Source of the DNA: Pseudomonadota bacterium
GTDB lineage: Bacteria > Pseudomonadota > Alphaproteobacteria > Sphingomonadales > Sphingomonadaceae
Length of the DNA stretch: 64,000 nucleotides
Direction of reading: 5' to 3'
Assembly: GCA_029550345.1 (NCBI GenBank)
Contig: JAKPHK010000066.1
Coordinates: 1 to 64,000, forward strand
The translations under genes were made by a program, and so were the position numbers. Below, piece by piece: positions 25,672 to 33,578 of this stretch. The first letter of the stretch is position 1; every line of letters starts with the position of its first letter. The notes beneath the pieces were generated by a model that saw nothing but the letters and a program-made list of their open reading frames with translations, had not been told where the DNA came from and ran no database searches.

Positions 25672-26541
25672 ATGAAAATCGCCTTCATCGGCCTTGGCAA
25701 CATGGGCGGCGGGATGGCCGCGAATCTGGTCAAGGCGGGGCATGATGTCCATGCCTTCGACCTGTCCGAAGAGGCCCTTGCCCGCGCAGCTGACAACGGC
25801 TGCGCCACCTACACTTCGGTGCGCGATGCCGTGCAGGGAGCCGAGGCTGTGGTCTCCATGCTGCCCAACGGCAAGATCGTTGACAGCGTCTATTGCGCCG
25901 ACGTGATCGGCCACGCCCCGGCCAACGCCCTGCTGCTCGATTGCTCGACCATCGACGTCGATACCGCACGCAGGGTGGCCGATGCAGCCGCGGCTGCGGG
26001 CTACGCCATGGTCGATGCGCCCGTTTCCGGCGGGATCGCGGCGGCCAATGGCGGCACCTTGACCTTCATGGTCGGCGGGACTGGCGCAGCCTTCGCCAAG
26101 GCCGAGCCGATCCTTGCCGCCATGGGCAAGGCGGTAATCCACGCCGGGGCGTCGGGCGCGGGTCAGGCGGCCAAGATCTGCAACAACATGATCCTGGGCG
26201 CGACGATGATCGCCACCTGCGAAGCCTTCGCCCTCGCCGAAAAACTGGGGCTGGACCTCCAGACCTTCTACGACATTTCCAGCAAGGCCAGTGGCCAATC
26301 GTGGTCGATGACGAGCTATTGCCCGGTCCCCGGCGTCGGTCCGGCCAGCCCGGCAGACAATGGCTATCAGGGCGGATTTGCCGCCGCGCTGATGCTCAAG
26401 GACCTCAAGCTGGCAATGGAAGCGGCGCAAAGCGTCGGCGCGAAGGTCCCGATGGGCCACCGCGCCGAAGAGCTTTACGAAGTGTTCGCCGCCGAAGGGA
26501 ACAGCGCGACGGACTTCTCGGGCATCATCAAAAGCCTTTAG
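25672..26541 (+). CDS. mmsB: 3-Hydroxyisobutyrate dehydrogenase
   Basis: A 289-residue beta-hydroxyacid dehydrogenase. It has the N-terminal Rossmann motif FIGLGNMGGGMAANLVKAGH, the substrate-binding DAPVSGGIAAANGGTLTFMV and the catalytic lysine in GAGQAAKICNNMILG. It oxidises 3-hydroxyisobutyrate to methylmalonate semialdehyde (the MmsA substrate) with NAD+. It is the last gene of the valine operon, four bases after the hydratase, and is followed by strong palindromes. Confidence 0.95.
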   Translation: MKIAFIGLGNMGGGMAANLVKAGHDVHAFDLSEEALARAADNGCATYTSVRDAVQGAEAVVSMLPNGKIVDSVYCADVIGHAPANALLLDCSTIDVDTARRVADAAAAAGYAMVDAPVSGGIAAANGGTLTFMVGGTGAAFAKAEPILAAMGKAVIHAGASGAGQAAKICNNMILGATMIATCEAFALAEKLGLDLQTFYDISSKASGQSWSMTSYCPVPGVGPASPADNGYQGGFAAALMLKDLKLAMEAAQSVGAKVPMGHRAEELYEVFAAEGNSATDFSGIIKSL

Positions 26542-26560
26542 TCTCAGCCGGGCTGAGTTG

Positions 26561-26643
26561 CATCACCGGCCCGCTCCCCCGGCCCAACCACCCGTTACAT
26601 GGTACCCTTGGGGTGGTTGGGCCGGGGGAGCGGGCCGGTGATG
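26561..26643. repeat. 33-bp perfect inverted repeat between mmsB and a convergent SDR gene
   Basis: Arms 26561-26593 and 26611-26643 are perfectly complementary over 33 bp with a 17-nt loop that contains GGTACC. A smaller palindrome (CTCAGCC-g-GGCTGAG, 26543-26557) precedes it. It fills the gap between two convergent genes and would form an extremely stable hairpin in either transcript. No T run follows on either strand. It may be a bidirectional transcription barrier or a mobile palindromic unit. Confidence 0.8.
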
Positions 26644-26662
26644 CTTCCACGCAAGTGGAAAA

Positions 26663-27445
26663 CTAACGCGGTGCCATCCGGATTGCGCCGTCAAGCCGGA
26701 TGCACTGGCCGTTGAAATAGGAATTGCGCGCCAGTTCCAGCGCCAGGCTGCCGAATTCCTCGGGCTTGCCCAGCCGCTTGGGGAACGGAACCGAAGCGGC
26801 GAGGCTTTCCAGAACTTGCGGCTTGGCCCCCAGCATCAGCGGCGTGGCGAAAATCCCCGGCATGATCGAATTGACGCGGATACCCAGATCAGACAGGTCA
26901 CGCGCCATCGGCAGAACCAGTCCGTTGACCCCGGCCTTGGCCGAGCCATAGATGATCTGGCCGATCTGTCCGTCCTGCGCCGCGACCGAGGCGGTCAGCG
27001 TAATGCAACCACGTTCGCCGTCTTCCAGCGGCTCAAGCCCGGCCATGCCCTCGGCCGAAAGCGAGGCGATGCGATAGCTGGCAACCAGGATCCCCTGAAC
27101 GCCATAGATGTAATCCTCGGTTGAAAGCCGCTTGAGCTTGCCGGCCTCCTTGTCGAACGCCAGAGTCTTGCCGCGACGGCTGGTCATCGCGCAGTGGACG
27201 GTGATCCGTTCCTGACCATGCGCGGCGCGGGCCTTGGCAAAGCCTTCGACCACGGATTCTTCGCTGGTGATGTCCACCTTGCAGAACAGCCCGCCGATCG
27301 CCTTGGCGACGTCTTCTCCGGCAGCTTCGTTGATGTCGAAAATCGCCACCTTGCAGCCAGCCCCGGCCAGCGCCTCGGCAGTTGCCCGCCCCAGCCCCGA
27401 TGCCCCCCCGGTGACGACGGCGGCGGTGGCGTGATCGATTATCAT
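26663..27445 (-). CDS. SDR-family oxidoreductase (HSD10 / 3-hydroxyacyl-CoA dehydrogenase type II-like)
   Basis: A 260-residue short-chain dehydrogenase with the cofactor motif TGGASGLG, acidic Asp after strand 2 (AIFDINEAAG, suggesting NAD), active-site YGSAKAG and GIRVNSIMPGIFATP. The length and the C-terminus (FNGQCIRLDGAIRMAPR) match type II 3-hydroxyacyl-CoA dehydrogenases, which oxidise 2-methyl-3-hydroxybutyryl-CoA in isoleucine breakdown. This fits the neighbouring valine operon but is not proved. The usual NAG motif is replaced by HCAMTSRRGK. The ATG has a GAGAGGAAG ribosome site. Confidence 0.85.
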   Translation of the reverse strand: MIIDHATAAVVTGGASGLGRATAEALAGAGCKVAIFDINEAAGEDVAKAIGGLFCKVDITSEESVVEGFAKARAAHGQERITVHCAMTSRRGKTLAFDKEAGKLKRLSTEDYIYGVQGILVASYRIASLSAEGMAGLEPLEDGERGCITLTASVAAQDGQIGQIIYGSAKAGVNGLVLPMARDLSDLGIRVNSIMPGIFATPLMLGAKPQVLESLAASVPFPKRLGKPEEFGSLALELARNSYFNGQCIRLDGAIRMAPR

Positions 27446-27529
27446 TCCCGGCTTCCTCTCTGGCTTATGGCTTCGTTGTCCGGCGCCACCAAGAATGCCG
27501 GTGCCTCACCAAGTCAAGCGATCACGGTT

Positions 27530-27545
27530 ATGGAAGCGCTTCCAT
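27530..27545. promoter_or_regulatory. LacI-family operator ATGGAAGCGCTTCCAT
   Basis: A perfect 16-bp palindrome with the central CG and the TGGAAGCGCTTCCA core typical of LacI/GalR-family repressors of sugar genes. It lies 85 bases before the SDR start and 110 bases before the sugar transporter start, in the divergent promoter region. No LacI-type gene is in this window, so the repressor must be encoded elsewhere. Confidence 0.75.
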
Positions 27546-27574
27546 GATAGGTGGGGATATGTATACGTATGGTT

Positions 27575-27655
27575 ATGGACAATCTTGCGGCCCTTGCCAT
27601 GACAGGCCGCGCAACAGCTGCCGAACAGGCGGCGACAAGGATGGGAGAGGTGTAA
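27575..27655 (+). CDS. Candidate 26-aa leader peptide coupled to the sugar transporter
   Basis: ATG at 27575 opens a 26-codon frame (MDNLAALAMTGRATAAEQAA, then TRMGEV) whose TAA stop overlaps the transporter ATG (TAATG). An in-frame ATG two codons upstream (27569) is also possible. The termination-reinitiation layout and the operator just upstream suggest a translated leader. There is no strong ribosome site of its own and no known homologue, so it could be chance. Confidence 0.3.
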   Translation: MDNLAALAMTGRATAAEQAATRMGEV

Positions 27656-28959
27656 TGGCAGCGCCAGTTACAGGGGCAAGCGCAGCGGGCGGAGAGGCGG
27701 ACGGAGCGCATATCGATGCGCCGGAACTGCGTTTTTTCGTCATGGCGCTGTTCTTCATTTTCGGCGGGATCACCAGCCTCAACGATGTGATCATCCCCAA
27801 ATTGAAAGAGCTGTTCACGCTCAATTACACGCAGGCGATGCTGGTGCAGTTCTGCTTCTTCACCGCCTATGCGCTGATCGGCATTCCCGGTGCGCGTCTG
27901 GTGAAGAAGATCGGCTATATGCGGGGCGCGGTTGCAGGCCTGTTCACGATGATGATCGGCTGCCTGTTGTTCATCCCTGCATCCCAAAGCGCGACTTATG
28001 CGATCTTCCTGTTCGCGCTGTTCGTCCTCGCCAGTGGGGTGGTGATCGTGCAGGTTGTGACCAACCCGCTCATCTCTTTGCTCGGCCCGGCCAAGACGAC
28101 ACACAGCCGTTTGACCTTTGCCCAGGCCTTCAACTCGCTGGGCACGGTGATCTTTCCCTTCGTCGGGGCCAGGCTGATCCTGGGTGAGCTCAAGGATGTC
28201 GAGGCCAAGGACTTTTCCGGACCGGCGCTTGACGCTTACCGCGTGGCAGAGACCCAGGCGGTTGTATCGACCTATATCGGCCTGGCCATCGCGCTGGCGC
28301 TTGTGGCCGGGGTTGTCTGGCTGAACCGCAACCGGCTGAAGGGCGAAAAGCATGAGGAAAGCTCGCTTCTGGCTGGGCTGCAATTGCTGAAGGACACCCG
28401 CTTCGGGCTCGGCGCGCTGTGCATCTTCCTGTACGTGGGGGCAGAGGTCGCAATCGGATCGCTGATCGTCAACTACCTTCAGCAGAAGCAGGTTCTGGGC
28501 ATTACCCAGGCGCAGGCGGGCGATTATATTCCCTATTACTGGGGCGGCGCGCTGATCGGCCGGTTCGTCGGCTCGGCCCTGCTGCGCTTCGTCAACCCCG
28601 GGCGCGTGCTGGCCATTGCCGCGCTGGGGGCGATTGCGCTGATCGCGGTTTCAACCAACACCACCGGCGCGGTTTCCGCCTGGAGCCTGATCGCCATCGG
28701 CCTGATGAATTCGATCATGTTCCCGACGATCTTCAGCCTGGCCTGTGAGGATCTGGGCAAGCGCGCGGCCGATGGATCGGGCATCATCAACGTCGCGATC
28801 TTCGGCGGCGCGGTCGTCCCCCTGCTGACTGGCGGCATCGCCGATCTCACCAGCAGCCTGGCGCTTTCGCTGATCCTTCCGGCGCTGTGTTATGCTGTCA
28901 TCGCCTATTTCGGGCGCTGGACCGCCAGGAACCCGTCGATCAGCGGATCGGCGGCCTGA
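27655..28959 (+). CDS. Sugar:proton symporter of the FucP family (MFS)
   Basis: A 434-residue, 12-helix transporter. It begins with a polar ~25-residue tail, then LRFFVMALFFIFGGITSLND, and carries VQVVTNPLISLLGP and RLTFAQAFNSLGTVIFPFVG, which are typical of fucose/glucose/galactose permeases. The ATG at 27655 has a GGGAGAGG site 5 bases upstream; the open frame to 27544 lacks one and would start inside the operator. With the LacI-type operator upstream, induction by a sugar is likely. Hexose is the best substrate guess; the exact sugar is unknown. Confidence 0.88.
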   Translation: MAAPVTGASAAGGEADGAHIDAPELRFFVMALFFIFGGITSLNDVIIPKLKELFTLNYTQAMLVQFCFFTAYALIGIPGARLVKKIGYMRGAVAGLFTMMIGCLLFIPASQSATYAIFLFALFVLASGVVIVQVVTNPLISLLGPAKTTHSRLTFAQAFNSLGTVIFPFVGARLILGELKDVEAKDFSGPALDAYRVAETQAVVSTYIGLAIALALVAGVVWLNRNRLKGEKHEESSLLAGLQLLKDTRFGLGALCIFLYVGAEVAIGSLIVNYLQQKQVLGITQAQAGDYIPYYWGGALIGRFVGSALLRFVNPGRVLAIAALGAIALIAVSTNTTGAVSAWSLIAIGLMNSIMFPTIFSLACEDLGKRAADGSGIINVAIFGGAVVPLLTGGIADLTSSLALSLILPALCYAVIAYFGRWTARNPSISGSAA

Positions 28960-28971
28960 TGGCGTGATTTC

Positions 28972-28991
28972 GGGCGGGTTCACGCCCGCCC
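28972..28991. terminator. Short GC-rich stem between convergent transporter and YqgE genes
   Basis: GGGCGGG (28972-28978) pairs with CCCGCCC (28985-28991) over a 6-nt loop in the 20-base gap and across the stop of the minus-strand gene. It is short and has no T run, so it is only a weak bidirectional terminator candidate. Confidence 0.4.
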
Positions 28992-29546
28992 GGTCTGCCC
29001 GGCCAGCAGCGCCGGGTCGATCCCCAGCCCTTGCCAGGCTGCGCGCCAGCGGTTTTCGGGCGGGGTATCGAACAGGATTGCCGGATCACCATCGATCACC
29101 TGCCAGCCGTGGCGGTGCAGTTCGCCCTCAAGCTGCCCGCCGCTCCACCCGGCATAGCCCAGCGCGATCAGGAAACGGCTGGGTCCGCGCCCTTCGGCAA
29201 TCGCGCGCAGCACCTCCAGCGAGGCTGACATCGCGCACAGCTCACCCGCCAGGATGGTATCGCCGCCATCCCATTCCGGACTGTGCAGGACGAATCCGCG
29301 TTGCGGCTCTACCGGGCCACCATCAAGCACGGCGCAATCCGGGGCCACGCCCGGATCGATGTCCAGATCCTCAAGCAGGGCATGGAGCCCCAGCCCCTGC
29401 CGCGCGCGCCCCAGCCCGATCCCCAGCGCGCCATCGGTACTGTGTGCCATCATCGCAATGACCGCGTGATCGAACCGTGGATCGCCCATGCCCGGCAGGG
29501 CAAGCAGCATCTGTCCGGCCAGGGAAACGGATTGGGAATCGCTCAT
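28980..29546 (-). CDS. YqgE/AlgH family protein (DUF179)
   Basis: 188 residues from the ATG at 29546 (MSDSQSVSLAGQMLLALPGM); an ATG four codons earlier is also open. Conserved family features are present: the N-terminal LAGQMLLALPGMGDPRFDHA, GALGIGLGRA, VLDGGPVEPQRGFVLHS and the C-terminal ALGYAGWSGGQLEGEL. The family is widespread in Gram-negative bacteria and was once called a transcriptional regulator (AlgH), but no biochemical function is established. It stands alone, convergent with the sugar transporter. Confidence 0.9.
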   Translation of the reverse strand: MSDSQSVSLAGQMLLALPGMGDPRFDHAVIAMMAHSTDGALGIGLGRARQGLGLHALLEDLDIDPGVAPDCAVLDGGPVEPQRGFVLHSPEWDGGDTILAGELCAMSASLEVLRAIAEGRGPSRFLIALGYAGWSGGQLEGELHRHGWQVIDGDPAILFDTPPENRWRAAWQGLGIDPALLAGQTGRA

Positions 29547-29746
29547 GCTGATGAGCATAGCCCCGCCGCGCCGACCATGCCATCACCGGGATCGGACCGG
29601 GCGGCGTCGGCGCAGTGCCGGAATCGCTTGCCAATCCGGCAATTCCCGATTAGTGGCGCGCGCTTCATTGACACGGATTCGATGATCGGCCTGGCCATCA
29701 AGGGCTGCCACGGCTGATCGGACGTGTCTCAACACAGGAGACGAAA

Positions 29747-29950
29747 ATGCCCAAGCTCAAGACCAAGAGCGGCGTCAAAAAGCGCTTCAAGCTCACCGCC
29801 ACCGGCAAGGTGAAGCACGGCGTCGCCGGCAAGCGCCACCGCCTGATCAGCCATAACGGCAAGTACATCCGCCAGAATCGCGGCACCGACGTCATCTCCG
29901 ACGCCGATGCGAAGACGATCAAGAAATGGGCGCCCTACGGGCTGAACTGA
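29747..29950 (+). CDS. rpmI: Ribosomal protein bL35
   Basis: A 67-residue basic protein, [20 protein letters not shown] to [20 protein letters not shown], the complete bL35 pattern. An AGGAGA ribosome site lies 8 bases upstream. It is followed by rplT after 13 bases. infC, often just upstream in other bacteria, is not here, so the pair has its own promoter in the 200-base gap from 29547. A TTGACA hexamer at 29668 is the only -35-like match seen, without a good -10. Confidence 0.98.
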   Translation: MPKLKTKSGVKKRFKLTATGKVKHGVAGKRHRLISHNGKYIRQNRGTDVISDADAKTIKKWAPYGLN

Positions 29951-29963
29951 GGAGCGCTGAACC

Positions 29964-30323
29964 ATGAGCCGTATCAAACGGGGTGTTACCACCCGCGCCA
30001 AGCACAAGCGGATTCTCGATCAGGCCAAGGGCTATCGCGGTCGCCGCAAGAACACCATTCGCGTTGCGCGTCAGGCGGTCGAAAAGGCCGGCCAGTACGC
30101 TTACCGCGACCGCAAGGTTAAGAAGCGGAACTTCCGCGCGCTGTGGATCCAGCGGATCAACGCCGCGGTCCGCGCCGAAGGCCTCAGCTATTCGCAGTTC
30201 ATCCACGGCACCAAGCTGGCCGGGATCGAACTCGATCGCAAGGCGATGGCCGATCTGGCGATGAACGAAGGCGCCGTCTTCGCAGCCGTGATCGCCCAGG
30301 CGAAGGCCGCTCTGCCGGCCTGA
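29964..30323 (+). CDS. rplT: Ribosomal protein bL20
   Basis: A 119-residue basic protein with the bL20 pattern [32 protein letters not shown] and [20 protein letters not shown]. It binds 23S rRNA early in large-subunit assembly and in some bacteria represses its own operon through the mRNA. It forms a two-gene operon with rpmI, closed by an intrinsic terminator. Confidence 0.98.
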   Translation: MSRIKRGVTTRAKHKRILDQAKGYRGRRKNTIRVARQAVEKAGQYAYRDRKVKKRNFRALWIQRINAAVRAEGLSYSQFIHGTKLAGIELDRKAMADLAMNEGAVFAAVIAQAKAALPA

Positions 30324-30348
30324 ACCGCTGTCGCAAGGCAACCGAATT

Positions 30349-30391
30349 GAAAGGCGCGGGAATGCGGTGATGCCGCTTCCCGCGCCTTTTT
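30349..30391 (+). terminator. Rho-independent terminator of rpmI-rplT
   Basis: A long stem (AAAGGCGCGGGAA, a bulge, GCGG / CCGC, TTCCCGCGCCTTT) is capped by a short loop and followed directly by TTTTTC. It begins about 25 bases after the rplT stop. The rest of the gap to 30512 shows no further gene. Confidence 0.9.
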
Positions 30392-30512
30392 CGTATGATC
30401 GCACCAAGCTAACGCTTGCCCAAAGCCGCGCTTTTGCGCACAACACCCCGGTTCCTGGGCCTCCCATCACCCGGGTTCGTGGGGCCAGCGTGACATTTTC
30501 CGGAATCGTGCC

Positions 30513-31403
30513 GTGTTGAAGCAGGGGCTGAGCAGTGCCGTCAGCACACGCTTCTTCATGCCTTCGGCAGAGCTGGCGCCATATATTTCAACCTATTACC
30601 TGACCGAATTTGCCGGTGCCCCCGGTGAGATCATTGCCGACTGGTTGCATCCCGAATGGGCCAATCTGCGCCTGACCGATACACCCCGGTGGAGCGCGAG
30701 CATCGGCGATGCCCCGTTTGCCCCGCTGGCACGAATCATCGGCACCGGGCCGACCGGGGTTGCGACCCACTTTTCGGTCGATGGCCCGATGCGCAGCTGG
30801 GGGATCGGACTGCTGCCGCTCGGCTGGCTGCGCCTGCTCGATTGCCCTGCCAGTCAGCTTGCAGACCAGACCCTGGCCTGCACCAGCGACGGTCCTTTCG
30901 GCGATTTCACCGCGCTGCATGACACCGTATTTGACGGGCAGGTCAATCCGCAGGCTGAAGCCGCACGGATCGACGCCTTTCTGGTTGAACTGCTGTCGCG
31001 TCGCCCCCCCAGCGAGGATGAGGTCCGGGTCCGCGCCGCCCATGCGGCATTACTGGACGATCAGGTCGCCACCGTCGGCGATCTGGCCGATCGCCTGGGA
31101 ATATCCTCCCGATCGCTGGAACGGCTTTCACTGCGGGCTTTCGGCTTTTCCCCCAAACTGCTGCTGCGCCGCCAGCGGTTTTTGCGCAGTCTGGCGCAAT
31201 TCATGCTCGACCCTTCGCTGACCTGGATCAGGACGCTTGACTGGCACTATGTCGATCAGGCGCACTTCGTCCGCGATTTCAGACGGTTCATGACCATGAG
31301 CCCCAGCGAATATGCCGCGCTTGACCACCCGGTGCTGCGTTCCGCGGCTCGGGCTCGGGCAGTTGCCGCCGGAGCCGCCGTCCAGGCGCTTCATCGGCCC
31401 TGA
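30513..31403 (+). CDS. AraC-family transcriptional regulator (first of a tandem pair)
   Basis: A 296-residue protein from a GTG start. The N-terminal ~170 residues form an uncharacterised sensor domain (PYISTYYLTEFAGAPGEIIA, HPEWANLRL, MRSWGIGLLPLGWLRLL). The C-terminus has two AraC helix-turn-helix motifs (VATVGDLADRLGISSRSLER and the FVRDFRRFMTMSPSEYAAL end). It is clearly a paralogue of the next gene, sharing the domain layout and a near-identical GFSPKLLLRRQRF block. The target genes are unknown; no adjacent metabolic gene is present. Confidence 0.85.
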   Translation: MLKQGLSSAVSTRFFMPSAELAPYISTYYLTEFAGAPGEIIADWLHPEWANLRLTDTPRWSASIGDAPFAPLARIIGTGPTGVATHFSVDGPMRSWGIGLLPLGWLRLLDCPASQLADQTLACTSDGPFGDFTALHDTVFDGQVNPQAEAARIDAFLVELLSRRPPSEDEVRVRAAHAALLDDQVATVGDLADRLGISSRSLERLSLRAFGFSPKLLLRRQRFLRSLAQFMLDPSLTWIRTLDWHYVDQAHFVRDFRRFMTMSPSEYAALDHPVLRSAARARAVAAGAAVQALHRP

Positions 31404-31473
31404 CCCTCGCCGCTCTTGAGAATACCGAAAGTTTGGTGCAAGTTGATCCGATAAGAACTTCGGGAGCCGATCG

Positions 31474-32370
31474 GTGTCAGTTGGACAATCCGTCTCGGTG
31501 CGGTTTCATCAACCGCCCGAAGACTTGCGCCGCTATTTCACGACATTCTACGTCACGGACTTTGACCCTGGCGAAGGCGCACGCCTGCGTGACAGCCTTC
31601 ACCCAGAATGGGCCGGGATGCGGTTCTTCAGCCCGCGAGGCCCCGACGCCTGGACCGACGCGGGCCTGCGGGTCGAAGGGGCGGCATTTCAGGCGACCGG
31701 GCCGACCAGCCATCCGATCCACTTTTCGATGCCCAAGGCGCGGTCATGGGGCTTCGGCTTCCTGCCGCTTGGCTGGGCCCGGTTCGTGCGCCAGCCCGCT
31801 GCTGAATTCGCCAATGTCATCTGCGACGGGATGACAGAGCCGCTGTGCGCGCCGTTCGTCCCGCTGGCGCAGACGCTGTTCGGCGCAGAGGCAAACGAAC
31901 AGGCGGAGCTGGCCCGGATCATCGATTTTTTCCGCGGTTTCGAAGGCAGTGATCCGGCAGATGAGGCCCGGATCGTGGCGATCCATACCGCCCTGGTCGA
32001 TACCGAGGTGGTGACGGTCTGCGACCTTGTCTCGCGCGTGGCGGCCAGCCAGCGCACGGTTGAACGGCTGTGCCACCGCCATTTCGGCTTTTCACCCAAG
32101 CTGCTGCTGCGCCGCCAGCGCTTCATGCGCAGCCTGTCCCAGTTCATGCTCGACCCCTCGCTCAAGTGGATCGGGGCGATGGATCGCAACTACCACGATC
32201 AGGCGCAGTTCGTGCGCGACTTCCATGAATTCATCGGCCAGACCCCGCGCGAATATGCAGCCCAGCCGCATCCGGTGCTCGAACGGTTCCTGCACGAGCG
32301 GATGAAGGCCCACGGCGCCCCGGTCCAGACCCTTGACCGGCCCGACGGCGCACCGCTGCGCGCCAGCTGA
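31474..32370 (+). CDS. AraC-family transcriptional regulator (second of a tandem pair)
   Basis: A 298-residue paralogue of the preceding regulator, also from a GTG. The same sensor-domain anchors appear (LRRYFTTFYVTDFDPGEGAR, HPEWAGMRF, SWGFGFLPLGWARFV), then VVTVCDLVSRVAASQRTVER, GFSPKLLLRRQRFMRSLSQF and FVRDFHEFIGQTPREYAAQ. Both proteins end with a similar tail (VQALHRP / VQTLDRP). The 70-base gap between the two genes could hold a separate promoter. A tandem duplication is the simplest explanation. Confidence 0.85.
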   Translation: MSVGQSVSVRFHQPPEDLRRYFTTFYVTDFDPGEGARLRDSLHPEWAGMRFFSPRGPDAWTDAGLRVEGAAFQATGPTSHPIHFSMPKARSWGFGFLPLGWARFVRQPAAEFANVICDGMTEPLCAPFVPLAQTLFGAEANEQAELARIIDFFRGFEGSDPADEARIVAIHTALVDTEVVTVCDLVSRVAASQRTVERLCHRHFGFSPKLLLRRQRFMRSLSQFMLDPSLKWIGAMDRNYHDQAQFVRDFHEFIGQTPREYAAQPHPVLERFLHERMKAHGAPVQTLDRPDGAPLRAS

Positions 32371-32447
32371 TACATTGCCGTTTTGACTTGACGCGTGGCT
32401 TGGCTAAAGGCCGGGGCTTGTTCGTGCAAAGAGGATGAATTTCGATC

Positions 32448-33578
32448 GTGGACCATGCCGCAACCCGTGAAGAGGCGCTGGCGCGCATTGCCGCCGCGCA
32501 GGATTTGGGCGCGCTGGAAGCCTTGCGGGTCGAATTTCTGGGCAAGCAAGGGTCGATCTCGGGCCTGCTGAAGACTCTCGGCGCGATGTCACCAGAGGAA
32601 CGCCAGGTCGCTGGTCCGCAGATCCACGCCCTGCGCGAAGCCGTGAGCGATGCCCTGACCGGTGCCAAGGCCGCGCTGGAAAGCGCCGCACTGGAAGCCC
32701 AGCTGGCAAGCGAGACCGTGGACCTTTCCCTGCCCGCCCCCGAAACCCAGGTCGGCACGGTGCATCCGGTCAGCCAGGTGATGGACGAGCTGGCTGAAAT
32801 CTTTGCCGACATGGGCTTTGCCGTCGCCACCGGACCGGAGATCGAGGACGACTGGCACAACTTCACCGCGCTCAACATCCCCGAAAGCCACCCGGCGCGG
32901 GCGATGCATGATACCTTCTACTTCCCGGATAAGGACGGCGAAGGGCGTGATATGCTGCTGCGCACCCACACCAGCCCGGTGCAGATCCGTTCGATGCTGC
33001 AAGTTGCCAAGGACAGCCCCGGGGGCGCACCGATCCGGATCATCGCTCCGGGCCGGGTCTATCGCAGCGACAGCGATGCCACCCACACCCCGATGTTCCA
33101 TCAGGTTGAAGGGCTGGTGATCGACAAGGGGATCACGCTCGGCCATCTCAAGTGGACGCTGGAAACCTTTCTCAAGGCCTATTTCGAGCGAGAGGACATC
33201 GTGCTGCGGCTGCGCCCCAGCTACTTCCCCTTCACCGAGCCTTCGGTTGAGGTCGATGTCGGCTTTGCGTTGGTGAGCGGCCCCGATGGCAAGAGCCGCC
33301 GGGTGCTGGGCGGCAACGGGGATGAACCGGGCCACGGCTGGATGGAGCTGCTCGGCAGCGGCATGGTCAACCGCAAGGTGATCGCCGCCGGCGGGCTCGA
33401 CCCTGATGAGTGGCAGGGCTTTGCCTTTGGCGTGGGCGTCGATCGGCTGGCCATGCTGAAATACGGGATGGACGATCTGCGCGCCTTCTTCGATGGCGAC
33501 GTGCGCTGGCTGGCGCATTACGGCTTTTCGCCGCTTGACGTGCCGACCCTTTCCGCCGGCGTGGGAGCACGGGCATGA
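32448..33578 (+). CDS. pheS: Phenylalanyl-tRNA synthetase alpha subunit
   Basis: A 376-residue class II synthetase subunit from a GTG start preceded by AGAGGA. The N-terminal coiled-coil arm (residues 1-~95, [18 protein letters not shown]) is followed by the catalytic core: [20 protein letters not shown] (motif 1), [20 protein letters not shown] (motif 2) and [20 protein letters not shown] (motif 3). It works as an alpha2-beta2 enzyme with pheT, whose start overlaps by 4 bases. TTGAC repeats at 32383-32393 upstream mark the probable promoter. Confidence 0.98.
   Translation: MDHAATREEALARIAAAQDLGALEALRVEFLGKQGSISGLLKTLGAMSPEERQVAGPQIHALREAVSDALTGAKAALESAALEAQLASETVDLSLPAPETQVGTVHPVSQVMDELAEIFADMGFAVATGPEIEDDWHNFTALNIPESHPARAMHDTFYFPDKDGEGRDMLLRTHTSPVQIRSMLQVAKDSPGGAPIRIIAPGRVYRSDSDATHTPMFHQVEGLVIDKGITLGHLKWTLETFLKAYFEREDIVLRLRPSYFPFTEPSVEVDVGFALVSGPDGKSRRVLGGNGDEPGHGWMELLGSGMVNRKVIAAGGLDPDEWQGFAFGVGVDRLAMLKYGMDDLRAFFDGDVRWLAHYGFSPLDVPTLSAGVGARA

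Noticed and set aside
26561..26643. Terminal inverted repeats of an insertion sequence
   Set aside because: Only 17 bases separate the arms, so no transposase can be enclosed.
29668..29673. TTGACA as the -35 box of rpmI
   Set aside because: No acceptable -10 hexamer lies 16-18 bases downstream, so the promoter was not listed as a feature.
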